From JAXMDS01 sp043777815 (GTDB lineage: Bacteria; Pseudomonadota; Alphaproteobacteria; Rickettsiales; Rickettsiaceae), in assembly GCA_043777815.1 (NCBI GenBank), contig JAYWHH010000002.1, positions 38,406-102,405 on the forward strand: a stretch of DNA of 64,000 bases, read 5' to 3'. The position numbers and the translations under genes were made by a program. Below are positions 19,319-28,688 of this stretch, piece after piece. The notes below the pieces were generated by a model. It ran no database searches, was not told the DNA's origin, and was given only the letters and a program-made list of their open reading frames with translations. Each line of letters opens with the position of its first letter. Positions within the stretch are counted from its first letter, which is position 1.

Positions 19319-21538
19319 ATGATTGGTGCACTTAAAATCGATTCGCGTCAAGTTATGCCGGGGGATATATTTTTTGATGTTAATGCGTGTACGCAAAAAC
19401 CAAAGCATGAATTATATGCTCAATCTTTAAGGCATATAGTAGAAGCTTACAGAAGAGGCGCTAGTCAAATCTTTACTGATAAGTTGTTTACTGAAAAATT
19501 GTTTGAGAATAAATCATTCACAAGACTGGCTTTTTCGGATGGAATTTTACTAAAGTATGACAAATCCTTATTAAATAGAGTTAGTAATTTGCCGCAATAT
19601 AGAAATATAATACAGTATTATGCAAATACAGTGCATGGTGTAGATATATCTGATGGATTACAAAAACCTTGTGATATTTTTTTAGAATGTCCATTTTATT
19701 TTAACTTAAGCGTAAGTGCAGCTAGAAGAATCTTAAATAGAGTAACTTATACTCCAAATGCGCATTTAGAACTAAGGGAGCATGTTTACGAGAAATATCT
19801 TTTCAAAGATACATTGTATAAGATGTACGTTACAGGAACCAACGGAAAAACGTCTTGCGTATATTATTTCAAGCAACTTAGTGATTTTTTTGACATGCCA
19901 AGTATGTATGTAGGAACATTAGGCAATAGCTTGACTCTTGACAAGGTTCTGACTGAGGAAGAGATAGAAGAATTAAATTCTAGCCTTACTACAAATAGTA
20001 TTTTAACTAATTATCAATTATTGACATTAGGTGAAATTACACAAAAAAAATCAATTGGGCTAGAGATTTCAAGCCATGGATTTAGTCAAAATCGAATGAA
20101 AGGAATCAAAGGAGATTGTTTTATTATGACCACACTAGGCTCCGATCATTTAGATTATCATAAGACTATAGAAAATTATATTGAAACTAAATTGAGCATG
20201 ATTTGTTCGACCGGCACTTGTCCACGCGCAAGTTCACACTTGAATTTATGGACTAAAAGCTCTCAAGATCGAAAATATTTTGAACCTGATAACAAACCCA
20301 CTTATTCAAAATACAAGCCTTCTAATCAATTGAAATTGGGCTCGCCCGTGATAATTACCAATCAAATATACCAAAATTATTTTTTACCCAAAGCTGATAT
20401 GGTGGATTTTATCTTAAATCATCATCAGGTAGTAATTTTAAAATCTAACAATATCGCAAAAAATAATATTAAAAAAGTAACTGAAGAATTAGATACAAAA
20501 GTGATTCAAGAAGAATATACAAGCACTATTGCTAAGTTTAATTTCTATAATTTTGTTACCTATACGCATGAAATAAAAAATGATGGTGCATTAGTAATTA
20601 TAAACATACCAAAAAGTATTTTATCTACTAACATTGAATCTTCCAAAGTCAAAAAAACTAAATCCAAATCTACAAAATATTTAATCGATGAAACTTACTG
20701 TACATTGACACTCAAGTTACAATTATTTACTCAGTTTCAGATAGAAAATTTTCTCCTTAGTTTTTTAGCTAATATTTTTAACCTAAAAAGTAATGGCATG
20801 AATGTATTAGATAAATTTCACGAGTTATCTAGTCAAAACGAGTCGTTTGGTGGCAAAAATAAAACAAATGTTGATGGTGGAATTGATAAGTGCAATAGTG
20901 TTAGGGCCAGAAGTGATGAGCGCAATAGTGCTGAAACTAGAATTGATAAGTGCAATAGTGCTGAAACTAGAATTGATGAGCGCGATGTTGATGAGCGCAA
21001 TAATGTTAAAAATTGCATTAATGAACAAAATATTGGTGCGCAAAATAACATTGAAATAGATTTTTCAAGTATCAAAAGTCCTCCCGGGCGCATGGAATCC
21101 ATTCGTCACAATGATAATTTAATTTTTATAGACTATGCTCATAATCCTGAAGGGCTAGAAACAGCTCTCATCAATCTTAAATCTGTTTGCAAGGGTAAGT
21201 TAGTGGTAATTTTTGGATGCGGGGGTGATCGTGATAAGCTAAAGCGTACAATAATGGGTAAAATAGCTGGCTTAATTGCTGATCATGTGATTATTACGGA
21301 TGATAATCCTAGAAATGAAGACCCAGATGAAATCAGAAAAACTATTGCGGCAACAGTGCCAAAATCTAAATTGAAAAATATTGGATGTAGAAAAAAAGCC
21401 ATAATTTATGGAATACAAATGCTTTCACATAATGATATATTGTTGATTGCGGGCAAAGGGGACGAGAATTATCAACTAGTAAATGGTCAAAAGCTTAAAT
21501 TTAATGACAGAGAAGAGGTTTTGAGGTTTATTTCTTAG
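19319..21538 (+). CDS. murE: Enlarged UDP-N-acetylmuramyl-tripeptide synthetase MurE
   Basis: MurE adds meso-diaminopimelate to UDP-MurNAc-dipeptide. 739 residues versus about 480-500 usually. Motifs: DSRQVMPGDIFFDV (about 8-21), the ATP loop YVTGTNGKTS (about 168-177), EISSHGFSQNR, TTLGSDHLDYHKTIENY, the C-terminal FIDYAHNPEGLE, VIFGCGGDRDKLKR, the DAP-recognition DDNPRNEDP and GKGDENYQ. The excess lies in the N-terminal domain, around residues 305-470, and in a repeat-rich insert at about 520-580 (NSAETRIDKCNSAETRIDER). All catalytic motifs remain in order, so it is probably active. Codon use matches its neighbours. Confidence 0.93.
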   Translation: MIGALKIDSRQVMPGDIFFDVNACTQKPKHELYAQSLRHIVEAYRRGASQIFTDKLFTEKLFENKSFTRLAFSDGILLKYDKSLLNRVSNLPQYRNIIQYYANTVHGVDISDGLQKPCDIFLECPFYFNLSVSAARRILNRVTYTPNAHLELREHVYEKYLFKDTLYKMYVTGTNGKTSCVYYFKQLSDFFDMPSMYVGTLGNSLTLDKVLTEEEIEELNSSLTTNSILTNYQLLTLGEITQKKSIGLEISSHGFSQNRMKGIKGDCFIMTTLGSDHLDYHKTIENYIETKLSMICSTGTCPRASSHLNLWTKSSQDRKYFEPDNKPTYSKYKPSNQLKLGSPVIITNQIYQNYFLPKADMVDFILNHHQVVILKSNNIAKNNIKKVTEELDTKVIQEEYTSTIAKFNFYNFVTYTHEIKNDGALVIINIPKSILSTNIESSKVKKTKSKSTKYLIDETYCTLTLKLQLFTQFQIENFLLSFLANIFNLKSNGMNVLDKFHELSSQNESFGGKNKTNVDGGIDKCNSVRARSDERNSAETRIDKCNSAETRIDERDVDERNNVKNCINEQNIGAQNNIEIDFSSIKSPPGRMESIRHNDNLIFIDYAHNPEGLETALINLKSVCKGKLVVIFGCGGDRDKLKRTIMGKIAGLIADHVIITDDNPRNEDPDEIRKTIAATVPKSKLKNIGCRKKAIIYGIQMLSHNDILLIAGKGDENYQLVNGQKLKFNDREEVLRFIS
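20871..21010. repeat. In-frame tandem repeat inside murE
   Basis: A 30-bp-period repeat (aattgataagtgcaatagtg followed by ctgaaactag, and a gatgagcgcaatag variant) is present four to five times. The period is a multiple of three, so the reading frame is kept. It encodes Asp/Glu/Arg/Asn-rich sequence between the middle and C-terminal Mur-ligase domains. Confidence 0.9.
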
Positions 21539-21835
21539 CAAAGAGAAGAGATTATGAATTTATTGGCACCCGAAGTACAGAGGAGAATTTTTAGGTTTAT
21601 TGATAATTTAAATAAAGAGAAGAGATTATGAATTTATTGGCACACGAAGTACAGAAGAGAGTTTTTAGGTTTAATAAAGAGAAGAGATTTTTTAGGGTTT
21701 ATTGGTACTTTAAGTAAAAACAAGAGGCTGTGAATTTATTGGTACTTTAAGTAAAAACAAGAGGCTTTTAGGCTTAATAAAGAGAAGAGAGTTTTTAGGT
21801 TTATGAGCACTGAATAAGGAGAATAGCTTCAAAAA
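21510..21835. repeat. Tandem copies of the murE 3' end and spacer
   Basis: The coding tail agagaagaggttttgaggtt and tatttctta reappears as gaagagagtttttaggttta, gaggagaatttttaggttta and agaagagagtttttaggttt. It is mixed with a second unit (gattatgaatttattggcac followed by a cgaagtacagag-like segment) and a third (ggtactttaagtaaaaacaa gaggct). At least five degenerate units are visible. From 21836 to 22230 nothing is recognised. Confidence 0.85.
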
Positions 21836-22230
21836 TTTTTTACATTCAAGTGAAATAGTTTGCTTCGATCTGAAAGTCCAAATACTACAAAAATTATTTC
21901 TTCATTTTCTTCTAAATTGCCATCAAAAAATTCTACTAAAGATAAGAATAGATAAAATCATAACAATCTGAGAAGGACGTTAGAGACTAATATTCTATAT
22001 AATTTGAGAAAGACATTAAAGTTTAGCACGATATATTGTAAAATAAAACATCAACTGCAGATGTTTTTAAAAAGTAGTATTTTTAATACTTACTAGTATT
22101 TTTTAAGTAAACAATTAGTAATTATACAACATTTTTTATTAATTGTATAATTAACAAATTGTCTAATCTAAACTTCTAAACTAAAAATATATAATTTATT
22201 TAAACAAAACAAATATAAGTTTTAAAATTT

Positions 22231-23892
22231 ATGAAAAAACAAAGCGAGACTACAAAAATAGATTTAACAAAACATGAATCAGGATTTAAAAATGAAAAAA
22301 AATTTGAAACACATTTAATAAGTTCATATGATCACGCTAAGCAGCTGGATCCAAGGTTTGTAGCTGAGCAAAAAATGAAAAAAGAAATAGATAATGCGGC
22401 GGAAAAAGAATGGGAGCGCCTTAAAAGTCGTTTTGTAAACAGCGATTATGGATTTATTATATATTCTATATTAAATATAATTGAGGCTAATATGAATTGG
22501 CCTACTCAAAATCATAAAATATTCCAAAAATTTTCTGAGAACTTTAATATGCATTCGTATTCAGATATTAAATCTATAGTTAATAATACACTTAAGAATG
22601 TTAATGATAAAATAAATAATGCAAGAAATGATATTATGGAAAACAAAATAAAGGCATTAGATCATATTTTGAATCATAAAAATTTCAATGAAGCATTTGA
22701 ATATAAGTACAGAAGCGATGAAGGTGATCAAGAAAAATGGGGAGAAATTATGAAAGAGATAATAGCTCAGAGTCCCTCTAAGGAACTGTGTGAGGATATT
22801 GTAAAAAATATAGAAACATTTATTAATCTATTTATAAAAAACGATCTTGAAAAAGCATTTAAGGATAAAACATTTAGGAATAAAGAATTTGGTGAAGATG
22901 AATTAGACAATATGAAATTAGGAGATATAAAAAGAACATCTATGAATTTGAATGAAATAAAAGCACAATTTAAGAACAATTTAAAGCTTGCTACCTTAAG
23001 AGATATCAATAAAGAATTAACCAAAGAAGTGAGCTACGAGCAATCAAAAAGGTATAACATTGCAGCAAATACAGGCGCTTATTACAGTGTATTAAATATA
23101 ATTATGAATAATGTAGTTTTATCTCCAAAGCACTTTAATTACATAACACAAGAAGGAGGCCTTACATATTTTACCCCTGAGCAACTTAAAGAAGAGCCAA
23201 GAAAAATGCTTAGTAAATTTTTTGATAAAAAATTATCAGACGAAATATGCAAGACTCTTGCATTGGAGGTAGGCATTCTGCAGGAAACAATGTTATCTAT
23301 GAAAGATTATGTAGATAAAACACCAGATTTATCTAAGCATCATACTAATGATTTTGTTGTAAACATTTTTATCAAAAAAACATTAAAATCACTTGAAGAA
23401 GAAACTGTTAATATAAAATTAGGTGAACAGGTTCATAAGATCGATATAAAAGATTTACCTCTTGATCCAAAACTAATAAAAAGAAGATTAAAAAATCAAA
23501 TATCTGATTTTTGCGACAATTATTTAGCAGTAGCTAAATCAAATCCTGAAATAATAAAAAAACTACATATGAAAATAGATGCTAAATCCAGTAACTCAGA
23601 AATCAAATCTGAACAAAATACAATTGAAAATTTACCATCAAGGCCTTCGTCAATGCTATCAAGTGTAAAGCCTGAATTTACACAAAATACAAGTGTTTCT
23701 GGTACTTTAATAGATGAAGTTGGCCCAGTTCAACAGAATGCGTCCAAGCCTGCTGGTTTAAAAAACTTTTTAAACACTAATTCAAAAGCTAATGCATCTA
23801 GCTTTTTAACAGATGAAGCTGTCATGCAATCTCGTAATAAATCGGCTCAAAATAAATCCCCAAAAGATAAAAGTAAATCCCCGGAACGATAA
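22231..23892 (+). CDS. Unknown cytoplasmic or secreted helical protein with internal duplication
   Basis: 553 residues, no signal peptide or TM, Lys/Asn/Glu-rich and mostly helical. Two segments look related: FIIYSILNIIEANMNWPTQN (about 76-95) and AYYSVLNIIMNNVVLSPKHF (about 281-300), each followed by similar helical stretches, which suggests an ancient internal duplication of about 200 residues. The last ~85 residues are Ser/Asn/Lys-rich low complexity. No family recognised. A role as a type IV effector would fit the organism but is inference. The gene tail is duplicated downstream. Confidence 0.65.
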   Translation: MKKQSETTKIDLTKHESGFKNEKKFETHLISSYDHAKQLDPRFVAEQKMKKEIDNAAEKEWERLKSRFVNSDYGFIIYSILNIIEANMNWPTQNHKIFQKFSENFNMHSYSDIKSIVNNTLKNVNDKINNARNDIMENKIKALDHILNHKNFNEAFEYKYRSDEGDQEKWGEIMKEIIAQSPSKELCEDIVKNIETFINLFIKNDLEKAFKDKTFRNKEFGEDELDNMKLGDIKRTSMNLNEIKAQFKNNLKLATLRDINKELTKEVSYEQSKRYNIAANTGAYYSVLNIIMNNVVLSPKHFNYITQEGGLTYFTPEQLKEEPRKMLSKFFDKKLSDEICKTLALEVGILQETMLSMKDYVDKTPDLSKHHTNDFVVNIFIKKTLKSLEEETVNIKLGEQVHKIDIKDLPLDPKLIKRRLKNQISDFCDNYLAVAKSNPEIIKKLHMKIDAKSSNSEIKSEQNTIENLPSRPSSMLSSVKPEFTQNTSVSGTLIDEVGPVQQNASKPAGLKNFLNTNSKANASSFLTDEAVMQSRNKSAQNKSPKDKSKSPER

Positions 23893-24105
23893 GACTAAAT
23901 GAAGTAGATAAAAGTAAATCCCCAAAAGATCAAGCTAAATGAAGTAGATGAACTTTTTCAAATAACTTATGCGCTATTGAATGCAATCTCGTAATAACTT
24001 AGCTCAAAATAAATCCCCAAAAGATAAAAGTAAATCCCCGGCAAGATAAGACCAGATGAAGTAGATGAACTTTTTCAAGATAACTTATGCGCTATAGACA
24101 AATGT
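23820..24105. repeat. Tandem copies of the 3' end of the 22.2-kb gene
   Basis: The gene end (catgcaatctcgtaataaat, aaataaatccccaaaagata, aaagtaaatccccggaacga) recurs at about 23905-23940 and again nearly complete at about 23978-24050 (gaatgcaatctcgtaataac, aaataaatccccaaaagata). A second unit, atgaagtagatgaacttttt followed by caa, also occurs twice. The copies are out of frame and stop-containing. Confidence 0.9.
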
Positions 24106-24176
24106 ATGTTCTATAGATAAATGACTGCACTTGTTGAAGATCACTTATGTAATATAGGCAAATAATTGAAATCATT

Positions 24177-24372
24177 CAAAACAAATCTATGCCATAAAAC
24201 TAAAGTAGACGTATTTTAATGTGTAATATAAAATTAAAATAATCGTATCTTATTTAGTTACCAAAAACAGCTATCAAAACAAATCTCTACCATAAAACTA
24301 AAGTAGACGTATTTTAATGTGTAATATAAAATTAAAATAATCGTATCTTATTTAGTTATTTAAACTTACCAA
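24177..24372. repeat. 98-bp direct repeat downstream of rpsM
   Basis: Two copies (24177 and 24275) of caaaacaaatctatgccata followed by aaactaaagtagacgtattt and the rest of a 98-bp unit, over 95% identical by eye. The second runs into the last bases before the rpsM stop region; it does not clearly include coding sequence. Confidence 0.92.
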
Positions 24373-24388
24373 GAACAGCTATATATTT

Positions 24389-24850
24389 TTATTTCTTTTT
24401 CTTTTTAGTTGTATTTTTAGTATTCTTCTTGCTATTTTTTCCTGCTTTATTGCCTCTAGCGTTTGAAACGTTCATATTGATTGCAGAAGCCATACCAACT
24501 CCTCTCATTCTTCTAGATGTTTTAGAGTTGGTTTTAGTGCGCTGACCTCTTACTGGCAAGCCTTTTTGACGCCTTACTCCTCTTCTACATCCTATATTAG
24601 ATAGACGCATAATTTTAGCCATAACACCATTACGCAATTCTTCACCAACTACGAATTTATTTACTTCACTTCTTATATGAAGAACTTCTTCTTCGGTCAA
24701 TTCCGAAACTTTTTTGTATTCGTGAAAATTACACGCTTTACATATCTCTAAAGCTCTGGTATGGCCCACACCATATACTTCTCTAAGAGCTATACGAATT
24801 TGTTTATTTCTGGGTAAGATAAAACCCGACACTACAACGTTTTGCGACAC
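24389..24850 (-). CDS. rpsM: 30S ribosomal protein uS13 with polylysine tail
   Basis: S13 sits in the head of the 30S subunit and contacts the P-site tRNA. 153 residues against about 122-125 usually. Core motifs: VSGFILPRNKQIRIALREVY, GVGHTRALEICKAC, SNIGCRRGVRRQKGLPVRGQ and RTKTNSKTSRR. The extra C-terminal ~30 residues are basic, ending GKNSKKNTKNTTKKKKK. It is separated from rpsK/rpoA, its usual operon partners, another sign of operon break-up. Confidence 0.96.
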   Translation of the reverse strand: MSQNVVVSGFILPRNKQIRIALREVYGVGHTRALEICKACNFHEYKKVSELTEEEVLHIRSEVNKFVVGEELRNGVMAKIMRLSNIGCRRGVRRQKGLPVRGQRTKTNSKTSRRMRGVGMASAINMNVSNARGNKAGKNSKKNTKNTTKKKKK

Positions 24851-25140
24851 TGAATTTAGATCATAATTTATTATTATATTCTAATCTTTTTTGAAAAATA
24901 AGTCAATTTAGAGGGTGCTATTGATCAGGATATATCTATCCTTCAGGGCTTAATTATGTTGGATTTTAATTTTCTATTCAGGGTATGAAAATATAATCAA
25001 TTTTTATAAAAAGTCACTATAACGGTTTGTGTTTTTTATCTTGTGATTTTACAATACTATCAAGTAGTGTTAAGAACATTAAGTAATATAATCTTTTTTA
25101 TATAATACTTTATAAAGACAGAATCTTTTATAAGAAATTT

Positions 25141-26454
25141 ATGAATTTGAATTTAAATCTTCCCAAGTCAAAAATAGTAGTAGCAATGTCTGGTGGAATT
25201 GATAGCTCTACAGTAGCAGGTCTATTGCATGAGCAAGGGCATGAAGTTATAGGAATTACTTTACAATTGTATGACTATGGTGAAATATCTACAAAAGGCA
25301 CTTGCTGCGCTGGTCAAGATATTTATGATGCTAAAACTGCAAGTGAACATATTGGTATACCGCATTATGTTTTTAACTATGAGTCTAAGTTCAAGCAGAA
25401 AGTAATTGATAATTTTATCGATGGATATCTTCATGGAGAAACGCCTATTCCTTGTGTACAATGCAATATGTCTGTCAAATTTACAGATTTAATCAAAGCT
25501 GCAAAAGAATTGAACGCTGATTTTTTAGCCACTGGTCACTACGTACAAAAAATACTAAATACTGTGCAAAATAAAAATGAAATGCATAGAGCATTTGATT
25601 TAACTAAAGATCAAAGCTATTTTTTATTTCAAACTACTCAAAGTCAATTAGATTATCTTCTTTTCCCATTAGGTGGCGTTACCAAAGATCGAACTAGACT
25701 TGAAGCAAAAAGATTGGGACTTGACATTCATAACAAACCTGACAGTCAAGACATATGCTTTGTGCCAGGTGGAGACTATGCTAAAGTGATAGAAAAATAT
25801 AAACCTGAAGCTCTAAAAAAAGGATTAGTGATGCATGTAGACGGATTTAAACTAGGGGAACATGATGGAATACATAAATTCACAGTTGGTCAACGTAAAG
25901 GCCTGGGAATAAGTTACAAATATCCACTGTATGTTATTAGAATTGATTCAAAGATGAATTTAGTTTATATTGGGCCGGAATCTGAATTACAACGTACCTC
26001 TTTTTATATCAAAGATGTAAATTTACTAGATCAAATTGATCATAATAAAGAATATTTTGTAAAAATACGTTCGCTTCATCAAGGCTGTTATGCAAAAATC
26101 AAATTAGTTATTAATTCTAATGAAGTTATGTTGGACAGTAGTTCAAAGATAGATTTTAATATAACGTCGGACACTATAGCAAGTGAAGATACTAACATAA
26201 CAAACACTAATACTAATATAGCGTCGGACACTAGATCAGATACAGATAATGTCGCCTTAACCAATATAAAAACAAATATAGCGCAAGTAAATTCTGCAAA
26301 TAGGCAGGTTAATAATGAGGGATTGATCAAAGACAATAAAGCAATTTACGAAGTTATATTATTGGAATCTCAAAAAGCAATTTCTCCAGGTCAAGCTTGC
26401 GTCATTTATGATGAATCTCGTCTTATAGGGGGAGGATGGATTATGAGATACTAA
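25141..26454 (+). CDS. mnmA: tRNA-specific 2-thiouridylase MnmA
   Basis: MnmA thiolates U34 of tRNA-Lys/Glu/Gln. 437 residues against about 360-380. Motifs: PP-loop VVAMSGGIDSSTVAGLLHEQ (about 13-32), IPCVQCNMSVKFTDL with the first catalytic Cys (about 103), FLATGHYVQK, KDQSYFLFQ, DSQDICFVPGGDY with the second Cys (about 202), and FTVGQRKGLGI. The excess is a Thr/Asn/Asp-rich insert at about 344-395 (SDTIASEDTNITNTNTNIAS) inside the C-terminal beta-barrel, just before ISPGQACVIYDESRLIGGGW. Catalytic residues are intact. It has the clearest tail duplication in the window. Confidence 0.97.
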   Translation: MNLNLNLPKSKIVVAMSGGIDSSTVAGLLHEQGHEVIGITLQLYDYGEISTKGTCCAGQDIYDAKTASEHIGIPHYVFNYESKFKQKVIDNFIDGYLHGETPIPCVQCNMSVKFTDLIKAAKELNADFLATGHYVQKILNTVQNKNEMHRAFDLTKDQSYFLFQTTQSQLDYLLFPLGGVTKDRTRLEAKRLGLDIHNKPDSQDICFVPGGDYAKVIEKYKPEALKKGLVMHVDGFKLGEHDGIHKFTVGQRKGLGISYKYPLYVIRIDSKMNLVYIGPESELQRTSFYIKDVNLLDQIDHNKEYFVKIRSLHQGCYAKIKLVINSNEVMLDSSSKIDFNITSDTIASEDTNITNTNTNIASDTRSDTDNVALTNIKTNIAQVNSANRQVNNEGLIKDNKAIYEVILLESQKAISPGQACVIYDESRLIGGGWIMRY

Positions 26455-26714
26455 TAAAAAAAAAGCAATTTCTCCAGGTCAAGCTTGCGTAATTTATGAT
26501 GAATCTCGCCTTATAGGTGGAGGATGGATTATGAGATACTAATAAAAAAGCAATTTCTTCAGGTCAAGATTGCGTCATTTATGATGAATCTCGTCTTATA
26601 GGGGGAGGATGGATTATGAGATACTAATAAAAAAAAGCAATTTCTCCAGGTCAAGCTTGCGTAATTTATGATGAATCTCGCCTTATAGGTGGAGGATGGA
26701 TTATGAGATACTAA
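26370..26714. repeat. Four-copy tandem array of the mnmA 3' end
   Basis: The genuine end (caatttctccaggtcaagct to gatggattatgagatactaa) is followed by three ~86-bp copies starting near 26463, 26549 and 26633, each still ending in the stop codon. Copies 1 and 3 share tcgccttataggtggagg, while copy 2 shares tcgtcttatagggggagg with the gene. This alternation shows that a two-unit block was duplicated after an older single duplication. The remaining 26715-26910 holds no gene. Confidence 0.97.
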
Positions 26715-26910
26715 TAAAAAAATTCATTCTAGCGTTTTTAAACGCTTCATTTTGACTTCATTTGGCTCTATTTGACTCTATATAATATTATTATGAGCAT
26801 TAAAAACAATAGTATTATCCTAAGTTGATCTTATTCAGCATTTCATAAAAAGCAATTGTAGGTTTTGTCTAATAAAACCTTTATAATAAACTAAATTATA
26901 TTTTGTTTTC

Positions 26911-27408
26911 ATGGACAACAAAGAAAATGAGCTAAAAGTTGGTGAATATATAAAAGATTTCACAGCAAAAATGATTGATTCGGATTTAAATGAAAAAGAT
27001 TTCGTTTTAAGTCAAATAAAAAAACCTGTGATATTGTTTTTTTATCCAAAAGATAATACGCCTGGATGCACCTTAGAAGCTAAAGCATTTTCATCTAAAT
27101 TAGAAGATTTTAGATCTTTTGGTGTAGAGGTATTTGGAATGTCGGGAGATCGAAGTGATTCTCATGAAAAGTTTATTCAAGGATGTGATTTGAAATTGCC
27201 ACTGATCACAGACTCTGATAATATTATTGCAAACACATGCGGATTAGTGAAACCTAAATCATTATTTGGAATCAAATATAATTCTGTTTCTAGATCTACA
27301 TTTTTTATAGATGTTGATTTGAAAATCATTCAAATTTGGCAAGATGTTTCAGTTTTTTCTCATGCTGGAGAAGTTTTGAGTTTTGTTCAAAAGTATATGG
27401 GTAAATAG
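26911..27408 (+). CDS. bcp: Bcp/PrxQ-type thioredoxin-dependent peroxiredoxin
   Basis: It reduces hydrogen peroxide and lipid hydroperoxides. 165 residues, normal size. The peroxidatic Cys is in FFYPKDNTPGCTLEAKAF (Cys at about 51). Further typical elements are VFGMSGDRSDSHEKF and STFFIDVDLKI. In the classical PrxQ position five residues after the peroxidatic Cys there is no second Cys, so it is of the 1-Cys/atypical type or uses another Cys (CDLKLPL or CGLVKP). It is followed after 50 bases by the cation efflux gene. Confidence 0.94.
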   Translation: MDNKENELKVGEYIKDFTAKMIDSDLNEKDFVLSQIKKPVILFFYPKDNTPGCTLEAKAFSSKLEDFRSFGVEVFGMSGDRSDSHEKFIQGCDLKLPLITDSDNIIANTCGLVKPKSLFGIKYNSVSRSTFFIDVDLKIIQIWQDVSVFSHAGEVLSFVQKYMGK

Positions 27409-27458
27409 TCTTAGTGATAAAATCAAATAAAAAAATATTTATAGATATATAAAAATCT

Positions 27459-28400
27459 ATGGAATCAAATCTAGATTACATTTCTAAAAATAATACAAAA
27501 TTAGAAAAAAATTTATCAAGAGATACATTAATTAAAAGAGCCATAAACATGGCAATAGCCACTGCTTTTGTGATTACTATTTTAAAAATATATGCCTTAT
27601 ATCAAACGCATTCTCTGTCTGTCATGTCGAGTCTTTTAGACTCTGTATTAGATATATCTGCTAGTTTTGTTAATTACCTTGTAATAAGAGGCGCAACTAA
27701 ACCAGCTGATGAGAATTATAGGTTTGGTTATAATAAAATTGAGGATTTAGCTGTATTTGCACAGGCTTTTTTCTTTTTGGGCGCAGGTGTTTGGAGTATA
27801 GTTGCCGTGATATATAAGTTTTATGATGGCTATGATATTCAAGAACCAACTTTGGGTTTAAGTTTTATTGCTTTAATTACATTGTTAAATTTAACATTAC
27901 TTATTTATCAGCGACATGTAATAAAAGTTACTAAATCTCATCTAATTGCAACAGATTATGCTCACTATGTTACAGATTTAAGTTCTAATTTAGGAATGAT
28001 GGTGTCTTTATATTTTTACAATATAAAAATTATCGATCAGATAGTAAGTTTTGGAATTGGTGCATTTATTATATACAGCGCAATTAAATTAATTCGTACC
28101 GCATGGTCTGGCTTGATAGACGAAGAGATTAACAAAGAAGATACTGACAAAATAATCATATTACTTAAATCCATTCCCGGCGTTTTAGGGGTGCATGAAT
28201 TCAAAACTAGAAAAGCTGGCGGGAAACGTTTTATTCAACTTCACTTAGAAATGGATGGAAATTGGCCTTTATATAAAGCAAATGAATTAACTCATGAGGT
28301 TAGTGATAAAATTGCTGATTTATTCGAAGAAGAAACTGATATCATCATTCATCAAGATCCATTTATTAATAAAAAAGAATATGATTTCAAGCCTTTCTAA
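27459..28400 (+). CDS. Cation diffusion facilitator (FieF/ZitB family) transporter
   Basis: These pumps export Zn2+, Fe2+ or other divalent metals in exchange for protons. 313 residues, about 300 is typical. TM segments at about 30-47, 52-72, 97-117, 130-148, 170-190 and 195-215. Metal-site motifs: SLLDSVLDISASF (DxxxD, TM2) and HYVTDLSSNLG (HxxxD, TM5). The C-terminal ferredoxin-like cytoplasmic domain is present (VHEFKTRKAGGKRFIQLHLE to DIIIHQDPF). The specific metal cannot be told from sequence. Probably cotranscribed with bcp. Confidence 0.93.
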   Translation: MESNLDYISKNNTKLEKNLSRDTLIKRAINMAIATAFVITILKIYALYQTHSLSVMSSLLDSVLDISASFVNYLVIRGATKPADENYRFGYNKIEDLAVFAQAFFFLGAGVWSIVAVIYKFYDGYDIQEPTLGLSFIALITLLNLTLLIYQRHVIKVTKSHLIATDYAHYVTDLSSNLGMMVSLYFYNIKIIDQIVSFGIGAFIIYSAIKLIRTAWSGLIDEEINKEDTDKIIILLKSIPGVLGVHEFKTRKAGGKRFIQLHLEMDGNWPLYKANELTHEVSDKIADLFEEETDIIIHQDPFINKKEYDFKPF

Positions 28401-28688
28401 AGAATAGATTTATCTTTACTTTTACTCAAGGTAGTTTGTAAGATAGCATAAAATTACTCAGTACATAAGATCAAAAGACGTGTCATAAAATCACGCAGCG
28501 TATTATAGAATCAAAAGACAAGCTATAAAATTAATAGTAACATCAAAAATACTATTATTAAAACAATTCATCACTAATATAGCATAATTACAACTTGTAA
28601 TTAAAGTTTAGATATTGTAATTAGTTTTACTATAATTAACTGTAGTAACATAATATAATTATATATTAATACATTAAAATCTCATTTA

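Noticed and set aside
20825..21102. Overlapping open frames on both strands in the murE repeat
   Set aside because: The 30-bp-period repeat keeps several frames open; the murE frame with conserved motifs on both sides is the real one.
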